From assembly GCF_009296315.1 (NCBI RefSeq), contig NZ_WHLY01000002.1:1488001-1552000 (forward strand): a stretch of 64,000 nt of DNA, read 5' to 3'. Numbering within the stretch: position 1 is the first letter of the stretch; each line of letters begins with the position of its first letter. The translations under genes and the position numbers were made by a program. Source of the stretch: Salmonirosea aquatica. GTDB taxonomy: Bacteria > Bacteroidota > Bacteroidia > Cytophagales > Spirosomataceae. Below, piece by piece: positions 52,935-61,967 of this stretch. The notes under the pieces are model-generated. The model saw only the letters and a program-made list of their open reading frames with translations, was not told the origin of the DNA and did no database searches.

Positions 52935-52960
52935 AAAAGGGAGCGCTTAGGCTCCCTTTT
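52935..52960. terminator. terminator between PfkB kinase and lipoprotein genes
   Basis: AAAAGGGAGC and GCTCCCTTTT form a perfect 10-bp stem with a 6-nt loop between convergent genes. Confidence 0.8.
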
Positions 52961-53010
52961 CAACATCATTATCCACCAACACTGGTGTGTGTACAGTACG
53001 GACTCCGATG

Positions 53011-53610
53011 TTATTCCAATTTGGCCAACTTGTCCAGATCCAGGTCGTCCAGTGTATCTTTGATTTGATCCATCGTCACATTGCGGCCTTTCACGTTTAC
53101 GACGAAACGGTCGGCCACAATTACATTTATTTCACCGTCCTTCCCGTCATTATCGTATTTCTCGTAGGCTTTCATGCCGTTGATGCGGGTGGTTTTTTCG
53201 TAGCCACTGGCGGTTTCCTTATCCACCTCGGCCATGGCCCAGGCCGCCATGCCCATCATGGCCATGCCGCCCACACCACCGGTATCCACGATGTCTACTT
53301 CAATTCTGGAATCGTCTTTTTCATATTTGCCCTGTGCCTGGGAAATACTGAATCCCATAGCCCCATTCTTTTCGCCAGTGGCTTCGGTACGGTCTAGCCC
53401 GGCAGCCTCGGAGGGTAGCAATTCTTTCAGGCTCCGAAAGTCCACCGGATCAACGGGACCTTTTTCCTGCATCTCCTTAGCTTTGTCGGCCATCTGTTGA
53501 ATAGCCTCCATAGCGTTTTTGGGTTCTTCCTTTTCCTGCTCTTCTTCCTTTCCACCACAACCCCACAAGGCCAGAACCAGTAAGCCACCCACTAATAAAT
53601 TCCTTTTCAT
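53011..53610 (-). CDS. lipoprotein of unknown function
   Basis: A 199-residue protein with signal MKRNLLVGGLLVLALWGC; Cys18 is lipidated. A highly charged segment follows (EEEQEKEEPKNAMEAIQQMA). The rest includes LPSEAAGLDRTEATGEKNGA and a Met/Ala-rich helix (GGVGGMAMMGMAAWAMAE). Similar lipoproteins occur in Bacteroidota without known function. Confidence 0.75.
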   Translation of the reverse strand: MKRNLLVGGLLVLALWGCGGKEEEQEKEEPKNAMEAIQQMADKAKEMQEKGPVDPVDFRSLKELLPSEAAGLDRTEATGEKNGAMGFSISQAQGKYEKDDSRIEVDIVDTGGVGGMAMMGMAAWAMAEVDKETASGYEKTTRINGMKAYEKYDNDGKDGEINVIVADRFVVNVKGRNVTMDQIKDTLDDLDLDKLAKLE

Positions 53611-53740
53611 ACTATTCAGAAGGGTTTGTTTTAGGATTCAAAGGCAATTTAAAGCTTTATTTACTAAAACGACATCCAACTTCCTCAATTCTAGTGAACG
53701 GTAGTGCTCCCCGGTCGGTTGGCGGTTTTGGGTGAGTAGC

Positions 53741-54594
53741 TTACACCGGGGTCGAGTGCGGCTTTGGAAGCTGCTCGGGACGGCGCGAACGAACCACAAG
53801 GTAAATTCCCAACAACACGGCGGGTATGCTCAGAAACTGGCCCATGTTTAGGGGAAGGTTATCCTCAAAGGAAACCTGGTTCTCTTTCACAAATTCATAC
53901 AGGAACCGCAAGGTGAATATCCAGATCAACGCAATGCCCAGCAGCATCCCACGCGGTGTGGCTGCCTTGTGTTTATTCCATAATGCAAAAAGTATAAAGC
54001 ACAGAATCAGGCAGGTAATCGACTCGTACAACTGGGCCGGATGGCGCGGATACTGGCTGTACTCCATGTTTTGCATGAAAATGAACGCCCAGGGTTTGTC
54101 AGTGATGGTACCTACAATTTCGGAGTTCATGAGATTACCAAAACGGATAAAGGCCCCCCCCAGCGCCACTACGATTACCATGCGGTCGGTGAGCCACAGG
54201 AACGTTTGGCCGGTGGACTGGCGTTTACGGGTATACAGCCAAAGTCCGAACAGGATTCCTATCAATGCCCCATGACTGGCCAGACCGGCGTAGGGGGCAG
54301 AATGATTTCCAGTGGATTGGTGAGGAACACCTGAGGCTCATAAAAGAGAAAATGGCCCAGACGAGCCCCCAGCACCGTGGAAGCCACCATGACCAGCGTA
54401 AGCGTGTCGATGTCTTCGAGGGGTTTGTGCTCTTTCTTGAAAATGTAGGTCATGATTTGCTGTCCGAACAGGAATCCGGCCGCGAACAGCAGTCCGTACC
54501 AGCGGATAGTAAAGGGGCCGAAGCCCAGAAATTCAGGAATCGTAAAAAGGTCGGGACTGACGTTCCAGGTAATGTAGGTAAGCATGAGTGGCAT
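53741..54594 (-). pseudogene. lgt: prolipoprotein diacylglyceryl transferase, apparent frameshift
   Basis: Lgt attaches diacylglycerol to the lipobox Cys of prolipoproteins in the inner membrane. The N-terminal frame (start about 54594) has FGPFTIRWYGLLFAAGFLFG and ends PLEIILPPTPVWPVMGH. The C-terminal frame has IGILFGLWLYTRK and FIRFGNLMNSEIVG, which is the Lgt signature (G-R-x-G-N-F-x-N-x-E), then RHPAQLYES. Adding one base in the G5 run at 54293-54297 gives ILPPYAGLASHGALIGILFG, the expected HG motif region. Since many lipoproteins are encoded here, Lgt is probably intact in the cell. Confidence 0.88.
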
Positions 54595-54670
54595 ATCTGA
54601 TAAAGTTGGCAAAGTTAAGATTTTCAACCATACGTAGGTAGAGGCTATACAGTATGAATTATAAGGCCCT

Positions 54671-54879
54671 ATGAAAAAGCTACTTATCATCCTGGTTAAA
54701 GCCTATCAGGGCATTATTTCACCCTACCTACCCAATGCTTGCCGGTATACCCCTACCTGCTCACAGTATATGATCGAGGCAGTGAACAAACATGGAACAA
54801 TCCGGGGGGGTGGATGGGCCTCAAACGCTTCGCCCGCTGCCATCCCTGGGGCGGTAGCGGCATAGACCCGGTACCTTGA
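54671..54879 (+). pseudogene. yidD: membrane protein insertion efficiency factor YidD, apparent frameshift
   Basis: YidD assists membrane-protein insertion. The first 48 codons match ([20 protein letters not shown], then [15 protein letters not shown]). As read, the frame ends [20 protein letters not shown] with stop at 54865. One more G in the G7 run at 54804-54810 restores [24 protein letters not shown] and a stop at 54879, the exact family ending. Divergent from lgt. Probably a sequencing undercall. Confidence 0.88.
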
Positions 54880-55039
54880 ATTCATTTAGGAATGGTTGAT
54901 GGAGTGATTGATATTATTCATTCATTAAGCCATTTTAGGGAACTGGTACATCATCACGCCATATAAGTGAGTTTTTGAGAAGTAAGGCGTCCTCGATTTT
55001 TCACAGTATTCCTACATTCACTCAATAACGCCTTCAAAA

Positions 55040-55996
55040 TTACCCTCCTATCGCTACTTTCCTCAAAATAGAATCAATGATAGTGCTCGTGCGTACACCA
55101 TCGGCTTCGGCTTCATAGTTGAGCAGAATGCGGTGGTTCATGATGTCGGGAGCCAGCTCCTTGATGTCTTCGGGCAGTACGTAGTCGCGGCCTTCAAGGT
55201 AGGCCAGTGCTTTGGCAGCTAAGTTGAGATAGATGGTGGCACGGGGCGAAACACCAAACTGAATGTAGCGGGCTTCGTCGCGCAGGCTATAGTCCAGGGG
55301 ACGGCGGGTGGCAAACACAAGTTCGATGATATAGCGTTCCAGTGTATCCGAAATATTGACCTTATTGACCTCATTGCGGATCGCGAAAATATCGTCCTTA
55401 GTCATGACCGGGTTTACCCGATAGTCGAAGTTGAGATCAGCCATGCGGCGCATAACCTCCAATTCTTCGGGTTTGGACAGATAATCCACGTAAACTTTCA
55501 TCATAAAGCGGTCGAGCTGGGCTTCTGGCAAGGGGTAGGTACCCTCTTGCTCCACCGGATTCTGGGTAGCCAGCACCAGGAAAGGGCGGTCGAGCGGGTA
55601 GGTATCGTTCCCAATCGTGACCTGCTTTTCCTGCATGGCTTCCAGCAGGGCCGACTGCACCTTGGCGGGTGAGCGGTTCACCTCGTCGGCCAGCACGATA
55701 TTGGCGAATATAGGCCCCTTCTTTACTTCGTAGTCGCCGATTTTGGGTTTATAGATCATGGTCCCGATCAGGTCGGCGGGCAGCAGGTCGGGGGTGAACT
55801 GGATCCGTTGAAAGTTCAGATCAAGTACCCTGGACAGGATGTTGATGGTCAGGGTTTTGGCCAAACCGGGAACGCCTTCGAGTAGCACGTGGCCTCCCGT
55901 AAACAGACTGATGAGCAAACGGTTGAGGAGTTTTTCCTGCCCCACAACCACTTTGCCCATTTCATCGAGCAGTTCTTTTATTTTGGGTAGATACAT
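55040..55996 (-). CDS. MoxR-family AAA+ ATPase
   Basis: A 318-residue AAA+ ATPase. VVVGQEKLLNRLLISLFTGG opens the domain, LLEGVPGLAKT is Walker A, IVLADEVNRSP is Walker B and LATQNPVEQEGTYPLPEAQL-DRF contains sensor 1 and the arginine finger region. The C-terminal lid ends with VRTSTIIDSILRKVAIGG. MoxR proteins act as chaperones with vWA or DUF58 proteins; a DUF58 gene lies at 22.2 kb. Cytoplasmic. Confidence 0.95.
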   Translation of the reverse strand: MYLPKIKELLDEMGKVVVGQEKLLNRLLISLFTGGHVLLEGVPGLAKTLTINILSRVLDLNFQRIQFTPDLLPADLIGTMIYKPKIGDYEVKKGPIFANIVLADEVNRSPAKVQSALLEAMQEKQVTIGNDTYPLDRPFLVLATQNPVEQEGTYPLPEAQLDRFMMKVYVDYLSKPEELEVMRRMADLNFDYRVNPVMTKDDIFAIRNEVNKVNISDTLERYIIELVFATRRPLDYSLRDEARYIQFGVSPRATIYLNLAAKALAYLEGRDYVLPEDIKELAPDIMNHRILLNYEAEADGVRTSTIIDSILRKVAIGG

Positions 55997-56099
55997 TGAT
56001 CCAATGAGTGAATGATTAAATGATCGTCTGCGCGAATGGCGGTAAGTTATGTCAATTACTCATTCCTACCTTTTACCACCGCCAGGTACCCCGCCGACA

Positions 56100-56960
56100 T
56101 TATTCCCCCACGGCCCGTACAAAACGATTTTTGCCGTGGATGTCGCGCAATATTTCTACGTTCTTGTAGCCTCTTTCTTCAAAGACGCGCTGCGTTTCCG
56201 GCCCGAAGTGCTCGTTGATTTCCACGTAGCAGCGCCCGCCCGCCTTGAGGTGGTGTCGGCCAAAATCAGCAATGGCCTTGTAGAAAAGCAGAGGATCGCT
56301 GTCTTCTACAAACAGGGCTTCGTGCGGTTCGAAACGCAGTACGTTGGGGCGCATGTGATCGGCCTCCGAGTACGTCACGTAGGGTGGATTGCTCACCAGG
56401 CAGTCAAATTGCTGCGGTGCATCGGGTAGGGGAAAGCTGACATTCAGCATGTCCTGCTTATCGAAGTGCACATCGGCCATGAGCTGACGGGCATTTTCGC
56501 GCGCCACCGAAAGTGCCTCATCGCTCACGTCCCAGGCATGAACAGTAGCGTGGGGAAGGAAGCGGGCCAGCACAATAGCAATACAGCCGCTGCCGGTACC
56601 GATGTCCAGGATCGAAGGTTTGTCTTCAGGTTCGGCGTAGTCGCGCGTGACCAACTGTACCAACTCTTCGGTTTCGGGGCGCGGAATCAGCACTGAGGCC
56701 GACACCTGGAACGTAAGTCCGCAAAACTCAGTGGAGCCGATAATGTGTTGAATGGGTTCGTTGTGGTTGAGACGGTTCACAATTTCATCCCAATCGGGCT
56801 GCACCTGTGCATCGGAAATAGGGCGGTCGACGAGCACATCCACGTTGCGCAAGCGCAGGTAATGCTCCAAAAGCATGAAGGCGATTGCCTGGGTTTCTTT
56901 GGGCGGATATACGGTGATCCGCCGGGTGAGCTGCTGATAAAGTTGACGCGCCGAGGCCAT
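56100..56960 (-). CDS. prmC: peptide chain release factor N5-glutamine methyltransferase
   Basis: A 286-residue SAM-dependent methyltransferase that modifies the GGQ glutamine of release factors. GSTEFCGLTFQVSASVLIPR-PETEELV is the family segment, LDIGTGSGCIAIVLA binds SAM and CLVSNPPYV is the NPPY catalytic loop. The N-terminal helical domain (1-75) recognises the release factor. Divergent from ribD, a pairing often seen in Bacteroidota. Confidence 0.95.
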   Translation of the reverse strand: MASARQLYQQLTRRITVYPPKETQAIAFMLLEHYLRLRNVDVLVDRPISDAQVQPDWDEIVNRLNHNEPIQHIIGSTEFCGLTFQVSASVLIPRPETEELVQLVTRDYAEPEDKPSILDIGTGSGCIAIVLARFLPHATVHAWDVSDEALSVARENARQLMADVHFDKQDMLNVSFPLPDAPQQFDCLVSNPPYVTYSEADHMRPNVLRFEPHEALFVEDSDPLLFYKAIADFGRHHLKAGGRCYVEINEHFGPETQRVFEERGYKNVEILRDIHGKNRFVRAVGE

Positions 56961-57121
56961 GATGGGTTTGATTTCGATTCTTTGGCGGGAAAGTTAATAA
57001 ATTTAGCCGGGACGGTACATCAGCCGTAAGAAGTTTTGTGGGACAGGTACCCCACCCGTTGCGGCAAAAACCTACCGGCTCGATGCCATGATTTGAACAA
57101 AACAAACCCTACCTTCACGGA

Positions 57122-58186
57122 ATGAACACCGACGAAGAGTACATGCAACGCGCCCTACAGCTGGCCGAGTATGGGCGTGGCAGCGTCAGCCCCAATCCCA
57201 TGGTTGGCTGCGTGCTGGTGGCCGACGGGCGCATTATCGGCGAGGGATGGCACCGTAACTACGGCGGTCCCCACGCCGAAGTGCACGCCGTGCGCGATGC
57301 CATAGCCCGGGGCCATGAGGCACTATTTCCCTTGACCACCGCTTACGTAACCTTGGAACCCTGCTCGCATTATGGCAAAACACCCCCATGTGCCGCGCTA
57401 CTTGTCCATCAGAAAATCACCCGTGTCGTAGTAGCTAACGACGACCCCAATCCGCTGGTGGCGGGGCGCGGGCTCACCCTGCTGCGCGATGCCGGAATCC
57501 AGGTCGAACGGGGTCTGTTGGCCGAAATGGGACAGAAATTGAATCGCCGTTTTTTTACTTTTTTCACAAAAAAGCGTCCCTATATTATTTTGAAATGGGC
57601 CGAATCGGCTGATGGCTTCATCGCGGCGGCGGGAGGAAAGCCCGTCCCGATCAGCAATAAATACTCGACCCAACTAGTACATCGGTGGCGGGGTGAGGAA
57701 GATGCGATTCTGGTGGGACGGCAAACGACGCTCTCAGATAACCCAAGCCTGAACGTGCGGCATTGGCCGGGAACCAATCCCGTACGGGTTGTGCTGGACC
57801 GGCGGCTGTCTCTGCCCCAATCCCTACGGATTTTTGACGCGTCCCAACCCACGATTCTTTATAATTATCTAAAACGGACCGATCCCCCTACCCTGCCCGA
57901 ACGGTATTCGAACAACTTCGAGGTAGCTTTTAGCCAAATAAAACCAGGAAACGACGAGTTGGACCAGGTACTGTCAGACCTGTACGCGCGCAAAATCCAA
58001 TCGGTGCTTGTGGAAGGAGGAACTACGATTCTTGAAGCTTTCGTTAAGGCTGGCCTGTGGGACGAAATCCGCCGCTGTCAAGGTCCCATGCGACTGGGAA
58101 GCGGAGTGAAGGCACCCGCGGTAGGGGGTACCTTGGTAGGCTCCGAAAACATCGACGATGATTTGTGGACTTTTTACCAACGCTGA
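57122..58186 (+). CDS. ribD: bifunctional riboflavin biosynthesis deaminase/reductase
   Basis: A 354-residue RibD. The deaminase domain (1-145) has PNPMVGCVLV, HAEVHAVRDA and TLEPCSHYGKTPPC with the zinc-binding His/Cys. The reductase domain (about 150-354) has ILKWAESADGFIAA and VLVEGGTTILEAF. It carries out the second and third steps of riboflavin synthesis from GTP. The terminator hairpin begins inside the stop region. Confidence 0.96.
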   Translation: MNTDEEYMQRALQLAEYGRGSVSPNPMVGCVLVADGRIIGEGWHRNYGGPHAEVHAVRDAIARGHEALFPLTTAYVTLEPCSHYGKTPPCAALLVHQKITRVVVANDDPNPLVAGRGLTLLRDAGIQVERGLLAEMGQKLNRRFFTFFTKKRPYIILKWAESADGFIAAAGGKPVPISNKYSTQLVHRWRGEEDAILVGRQTTLSDNPSLNVRHWPGTNPVRVVLDRRLSLPQSLRIFDASQPTILYNYLKRTDPPTLPERYSNNFEVAFSQIKPGNDELDQVLSDLYARKIQSVLVEGGTTILEAFVKAGLWDEIRRCQGPMRLGSGVKAPAVGGTLVGSENIDDDLWTFYQR

Positions 58187-58214
58187 CATTCTTCCGAAGG
58201 CTGTCAGCGTTTTA
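58179..58214 (+). terminator. intrinsic terminator overlapping the ribD stop
   Basis: AACGCTGACA (58179-58188, containing the TGA stop) pairs with TGTCAGCGTT (58202-58211), followed by a short T-run. Confidence 0.8.
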
Positions 58215-58229
58215 TTGCGGTAGCTGAGG

Positions 58230-59354
58230 TTATGCCGTAAAAACTTCCTGCACCGCCAGTTCTGGAGTCAGGGCTACCACATTGGCGATATAGCCCGGCT
58301 TGAGGTACCCTAGCCGATCATCCATTCCTAACTGCCGGGCGGGGTAGGTCGAAGCCATCCGGAATGTTTCGTCAGGAGCGATGCCTACCTTCCTAATACA
58401 GTTGCGTACGGCGTCGAGTAGCGTGATACACGAGCCGGCCAGAAGTCCTTCGTCGTTGGTGAAGCGTTCCCCGTCGTAGTTCGTAACGAAGCCTTCAAAC
58501 TCAAACCGGGTACCTTCATATTTGGCAAAGGTGGCATCCGAAATCAGAAAAAGCCGATCACCCAGTAACTTCTTGGCAATGCGAATGGCGCCAAAATCGC
58601 AGTGGTAGCCGTCGGCAATCAGGCTAGCGTGCACATCGGAACGATCGAAGATTGTACCCACGACGCCCAGTTCCCGACTTTCGAGCGGTCGCATGGCATT
58701 GTATAGGTGCGTAGTAAGATGGAAGCCCTTATCAAAAAATGCATTCATCTGCGCCGAGGTAGCATTGGTATGGCCCGCCGAAATGGCCCAACCGGTGGTT
58801 TGCAGAAGTTTCAGCAACGCATCGTCGAAGCATTCGGGCGCGATGGTCATAACCTTGATCACATCTCCTGCCTGTTCAATTAGCTCGTCCAGTTCTTTCC
58901 GGCTTGGTGGGCGCACCATTTTGTCACTATGCGCGCCGCGCTTGGCCTGACTGATGAACGGTCCCTCCACATGTAGCCCCGCCACGCCCGGCAGACCGAG
59001 CGCCCAATAATGCCGAATGGCTTCTGCCGCCGCCAGAATCCGCGCCTGGGTAGTGGAATACACCGTAGGCACTATGGTGGTGGTGCCATCCTGGAGGTGC
59101 GTCTGGTACATATTTGTGAGTGATTCCACCGAGCCATCCTGCGTGAGGAATCCAGTACTACCCCCGTACAGTTGAAAATCGACGAAGCCAGGTACCAGCC
59201 ACGCCCCATTCATATCCCGGGTAGGTACCGACTCCGGCAGTTCGTTGGTGGATAGTACCGCTCGAATCTTCCCCGCCTCCAACCACAGGGCATGGTCTTC
59301 CAAAACGGCTTCACCGGTAAAAATGGTGGTGTGGGTCAGGATCAGCGATTCCAT
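58230..59354 (-). CDS. nagA: N-acetylglucosamine-6-phosphate deacetylase
   Basis: A 374-residue amidohydrolase that converts GlcNAc-6-P to GlcN-6-P. WLVPGFVDFQLYGGSTGFLT, GLHVEGPFISQAKRGAH, AISAGHTNATSAQM and THLYNAMRPLESR are conserved; LISDATFAKYEG holds the catalytic Asp. The first metal motif HxH is reduced to DFQ, as in NagA forms with a single metal site. ATG 59354 lies inside the end of aroE (13-bp overlap), which suggests coupled translation. Confidence 0.93.
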   Translation of the reverse strand: MESLILTHTTIFTGEAVLEDHALWLEAGKIRAVLSTNELPESVPTRDMNGAWLVPGFVDFQLYGGSTGFLTQDGSVESLTNMYQTHLQDGTTTIVPTVYSTTQARILAAAEAIRHYWALGLPGVAGLHVEGPFISQAKRGAHSDKMVRPPSRKELDELIEQAGDVIKVMTIAPECFDDALLKLLQTTGWAISAGHTNATSAQMNAFFDKGFHLTTHLYNAMRPLESRELGVVGTIFDRSDVHASLIADGYHCDFGAIRIAKKLLGDRLFLISDATFAKYEGTRFEFEGFVTNYDGERFTNDEGLLAGSCITLLDAVRNCIRKVGIAPDETFRMASTYPARQLGMDDRLGYLKPGYIANVVALTPELAVQEVFTA

Positions 59355-60127
59355 AAGTCTCCTTCTACGGTCCAGGTTTCCCACGATTTTTCGGCTTGCA
59401 GTTGCAACATTTTCAGACCGTTGTGGACAACCGCTTTCTGTTTGGCTCCTTTCTGCATAAAAGCTGTTTCCAGCGGATTGTACACCAGGTCATACAGGTA
59501 ATGCCTGCTTCCTAGCCATTCGTAAGGAATGGGCGGGTAGGTTTCCACGTTGGGGTACATGCCCAGGGGCGTGGTGTTGATAATGAGTCGATGTGATTGA
59601 ATAACCTCCTGGGTCAGATCTTCGTAGCCGAGCATAGGGTAAGTCGCGTCCGTCGCTTTGGTGCGGGAGACAATGGTAGGTTTAGCCCCCAGATCGTCCA
59701 GCGCCACCAGCACCGCTTTGGCGGCACCGCCATTGCCCAGCACTAGGGTTTCCAGGCCAAGACAGGTTTCACCCCGCCGATCGAGCCATTCGCATACTGA
59801 CTGCCGAAAGCCATAATAGTCGGTGTTGTAGCCTTTAGTTGAGCCATCAGCAAACACCTTAATCGTATTGACCGCCCCGATGCGCCCGGCCGAGGCATCA
59901 TCCAGGCCATCCAGGTAGGGGATTACTGCTTTTTTATGGGGAATAGTCACGTTGAGGCCGCGCAGGCTGGGGGTATTGGCCAGCAGGGCGGGCAGCGCGG
60001 TGATATCGGGTAATTCATATAAATCGTAGCGGCTACCTGCGATGTGTTCCCGCTCGAATTTTTCCGCAAAATAGCGCTTGGAGAAGGAGTGGGTCAGCGG
60101 ATAGCCGATGAGGCCATATAAGTTCAT
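59342..60127 (-). CDS. aroE: shikimate dehydrogenase
   Basis: A 261-residue enzyme that reduces 3-dehydroshikimate with NADPH. GYPLTHSFSKRYFAEKF has the substrate-binding Ser pair, LRGLNVTIPHKKAVI the catalytic Lys, and GAVNTIKV and GYNTDYYGF the further substrate contacts. LVLGNGGAAKAVLVAL is the NADP loop. It is the first gene of an aroE-nagA pair. Confidence 0.96.
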   Translation of the reverse strand: MNLYGLIGYPLTHSFSKRYFAEKFEREHIAGSRYDLYELPDITALPALLANTPSLRGLNVTIPHKKAVIPYLDGLDDASAGRIGAVNTIKVFADGSTKGYNTDYYGFRQSVCEWLDRRGETCLGLETLVLGNGGAAKAVLVALDDLGAKPTIVSRTKATDATYPMLGYEDLTQEVIQSHRLIINTTPLGMYPNVETYPPIPYEWLGSRHYLYDLVYNPLETAFMQKGAKQKAVVHNGLKMLQLQAEKSWETWTVEGDLWNR

Positions 60128-60241
60128 AAAGCTTGTTGTATTGATGCTGGTTTTGGTACCCTACCAAATTAATGCCACTAGTAAAGGTAAGGATCATTTT
60201 GCAGGCATCGCGACGAATGCCTGCCACTTTGTAAAAACACA

Positions 60242-60268
60242 AACCCCGTTTTGGTCAGAAACGGGGTT
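60242..60268 (-). terminator. terminator behind the comA-dedA pair
   Basis: AACCCCGTTT (60242-60251) and AAACGGGGTT (60259-60268) form a perfect 10-bp stem; on the minus strand GTGTTTTTAC follows. Confidence 0.75.
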
Positions 60269-60293
60269 GAAGGTTAAGGTACCTGAAAAGAAA

Positions 60294-60947
60294 TCAGACG
60301 GTTTTAGGAGTCAGGAATTTTGATTTGACCACTCCCCACAGGATCGGCAGAATGGATAAGCCGATAATGCCAAAGATGACAATCTCGAAATTATTTTTCA
60401 CATACGTAATGTTCCCGAAAAAATAGCCCAGCAAGGTCAGTGAAGGTACCCACAGCAAAGCACCCATGACGCAGTACAGAATGTACTTGGAGTAGGTCAT
60501 GCTGCCCGCGCCCGCCACAAAAGGCGCCACTGTGCGGATGATCGGAATGAAACGAGCCATGATGACCGTTTTGCCCCCATGCGTAGCGTAGAAGGCTTCC
60601 GTGCGTTCGAGGTACTCGCGCTTCAGGAAAAGAATGCGTTCGCGTTGCTTGATTTGCGTCCCCAGAAACTTACCCACAAAGTAGTTGGTATTGTCGCCCA
60701 AAAGAGCCGCTACGATGAGGAGGAGTATGATGAGCCACACGTTCAGAGCTCCCGTAGAAGCCGCCAATGCTCCCGCTGCAAACAGCAGCGAATCGCCCGG
60801 CAGCAGGGGCATGAACACCAGGCCGGTTTCGGTGAAAATAATCAGGAAAAGAATCAGGTAGGTAAGGGTACCGTACTCTTCGACTATATCGAAAAGGTGC
60901 TTATCGAGATGGAGAAAAAAATCAATTATTTGGCTGATAATTTCCAT
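60294..60947 (-). CDS. DedA-family membrane protein
   Basis: A 217-residue inner-membrane protein of the DedA/VTT family. The true start is MEIISQIIDFFLHLDKHLFD at 60947; the open frame continues upstream without a homologous sequence. FTETGLVFMPLLPGDSLLFA is the family's first motif (E and P-G-D), and FLGTQIKQRERIL, GGKTVIMARFIPIIRTVAPF and VAGAGSMTYSKY the second. DedA proteins flip or recycle lipids such as undecaprenyl phosphate and phosphatidylethanolamine. It overlaps the ComA-like gene by 22 bp, so the two are coupled. Confidence 0.92.
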   Translation of the reverse strand: MEIISQIIDFFLHLDKHLFDIVEEYGTLTYLILFLIIFTETGLVFMPLLPGDSLLFAAGALAASTGALNVWLIILLLIVAALLGDNTNYFVGKFLGTQIKQRERILFLKREYLERTEAFYATHGGKTVIMARFIPIIRTVAPFVAGAGSMTYSKYILYCVMGALLWVPSLTLLGYFFGNITYVKNNFEIVIFGIIGLSILPILWGVVKSKFLTPKTV

Positions 60948-61720
60948 TTCTGTTTGGTCTTTTGGTTGAGAAAGTGTGAAAAGGTGTCGCCACGAAGTCC
61001 GAGGCGAATGGTTTCGAGCGGTATGAGGTCGTTGGAGGCAATATTGCCCAGATTTACATTGGCGCCCAGCAGTTTGACAAACCATACCTGCTGCGATTTC
61101 TGAGGTGCTTCCCACAGGATTTTCTCGTTGGGAATCTGGGTCAGGATTTCCTCCACCAGTCCTTGCCGTACCTCTCCGCTCGACCGGAACAGCCCAACGT
61201 TCCCGGCCTCGCGGGCTTCGCCGATCACCTTCCAAGCACCGGCTTCCAGTTCAGCGCGCATGAGTTGAATCCACTTGTAGGGCGGAATGATTTTCTCCTC
61301 GTCCTTGGAACCTACTTCCGAAAGTACTGTGACCTGCTGCGCCAGCGTGCGGATGTACTCGCACTTCTGATCCTGCTTCATTTCAATCGAGCCGTCCGAC
61401 ACCTCGGCATACTGTAGTTTGTACTTGTCAATCAGTTTGCGGTAGTCGTCGAATTGATTGCGAACGACAAACGCCTCGAACAGGGTACCCCCGAAATAGA
61501 CCGGGATATTGGCCGAGCGGTAGGCCGCCAGCTTATCGTCCAGGTTGGGCGACACAAACGAGGTAGCCCAGCCCAGTTTGACGAGATCGATGTGTGGATG
61601 GGCAGCAGAGAGCATGTCTTCCACTTCACGCACACTCAGGCCCTTGTCCATCACCATGGTTATTCCGTTTTCGCGGGGTTTTGCGGTGCGGTCGGGGATT
61701 TGTGACAAATTATAATTCAT
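60926..61720 (-). CDS. comA: phosphosulfolactate synthase (ComA family)
   Basis: A 264-residue TIM-barrel protein of the ComA family, which adds sulfite to phosphoenolpyruvate to make phosphosulfolactate. DLVKLGWATSFVSPNLDDKL, GGTLFEAFVVRNQFDDYRK, YAEVSDGSIEM and LSEVGSKDEEK are family landmarks; GNVGLFRSSGEVRQGLVEEI follows. ComA is best known from coenzyme M synthesis in archaea and sulfolactate in Bacillus spores. Bacteroidota do not make methane, so a sulfonolipid or sulfolactate role is possible (inference). It precedes and overlaps a dedA gene. Confidence 0.88.
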   Translation of the reverse strand: MNYNLSQIPDRTAKPRENGITMVMDKGLSVREVEDMLSAAHPHIDLVKLGWATSFVSPNLDDKLAAYRSANIPVYFGGTLFEAFVVRNQFDDYRKLIDKYKLQYAEVSDGSIEMKQDQKCEYIRTLAQQVTVLSEVGSKDEEKIIPPYKWIQLMRAELEAGAWKVIGEAREAGNVGLFRSSGEVRQGLVEEILTQIPNEKILWEAPQKSQQVWFVKLLGANVNLGNIASNDLIPLETIRLGLRGDTFSHFLNQKTKQKWKLSAK

Positions 61721-61829
61721 ATATTGGGAAATCTTTGGTCAACTCAGGAGGGTGGTGTAATGGCTGCTTTTATGATTTACAAACTTTCCGTGTCCGGGAT
61801 CCTCCGGTCAAGCCGGGTTAAAAATCGCC

Positions 61830-61837
61830 CAAAGGTA
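61830..61837 (-). promoter_or_regulatory. -7 element TACCTTTG for the comA-dedA pair
   Basis: Exact TAnnTTTG on the minus strand, with TTG 22 bp upstream (61860-61862) as a weak -33. The leader to comA would be about 105 nt. Confidence 0.5.
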
Positions 61838-61967
61838 ATAAGAACCCCGAATTCCCGCACAATAAAATACAGGATTTCGATTCGATTAAGGCTTTTATTC
61901 TACGATTATTCCTATTTTATGCTTAACCGATTTTCATTCTGAGTATTTATCAAATGTACCCTACGCT

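Noticed and set aside
60948-61235. N-terminal extension of the DedA frame
   Set aside because: The added 96 residues are Arg/Gly-rich, overlap the comA gene in another frame and match no DedA protein.
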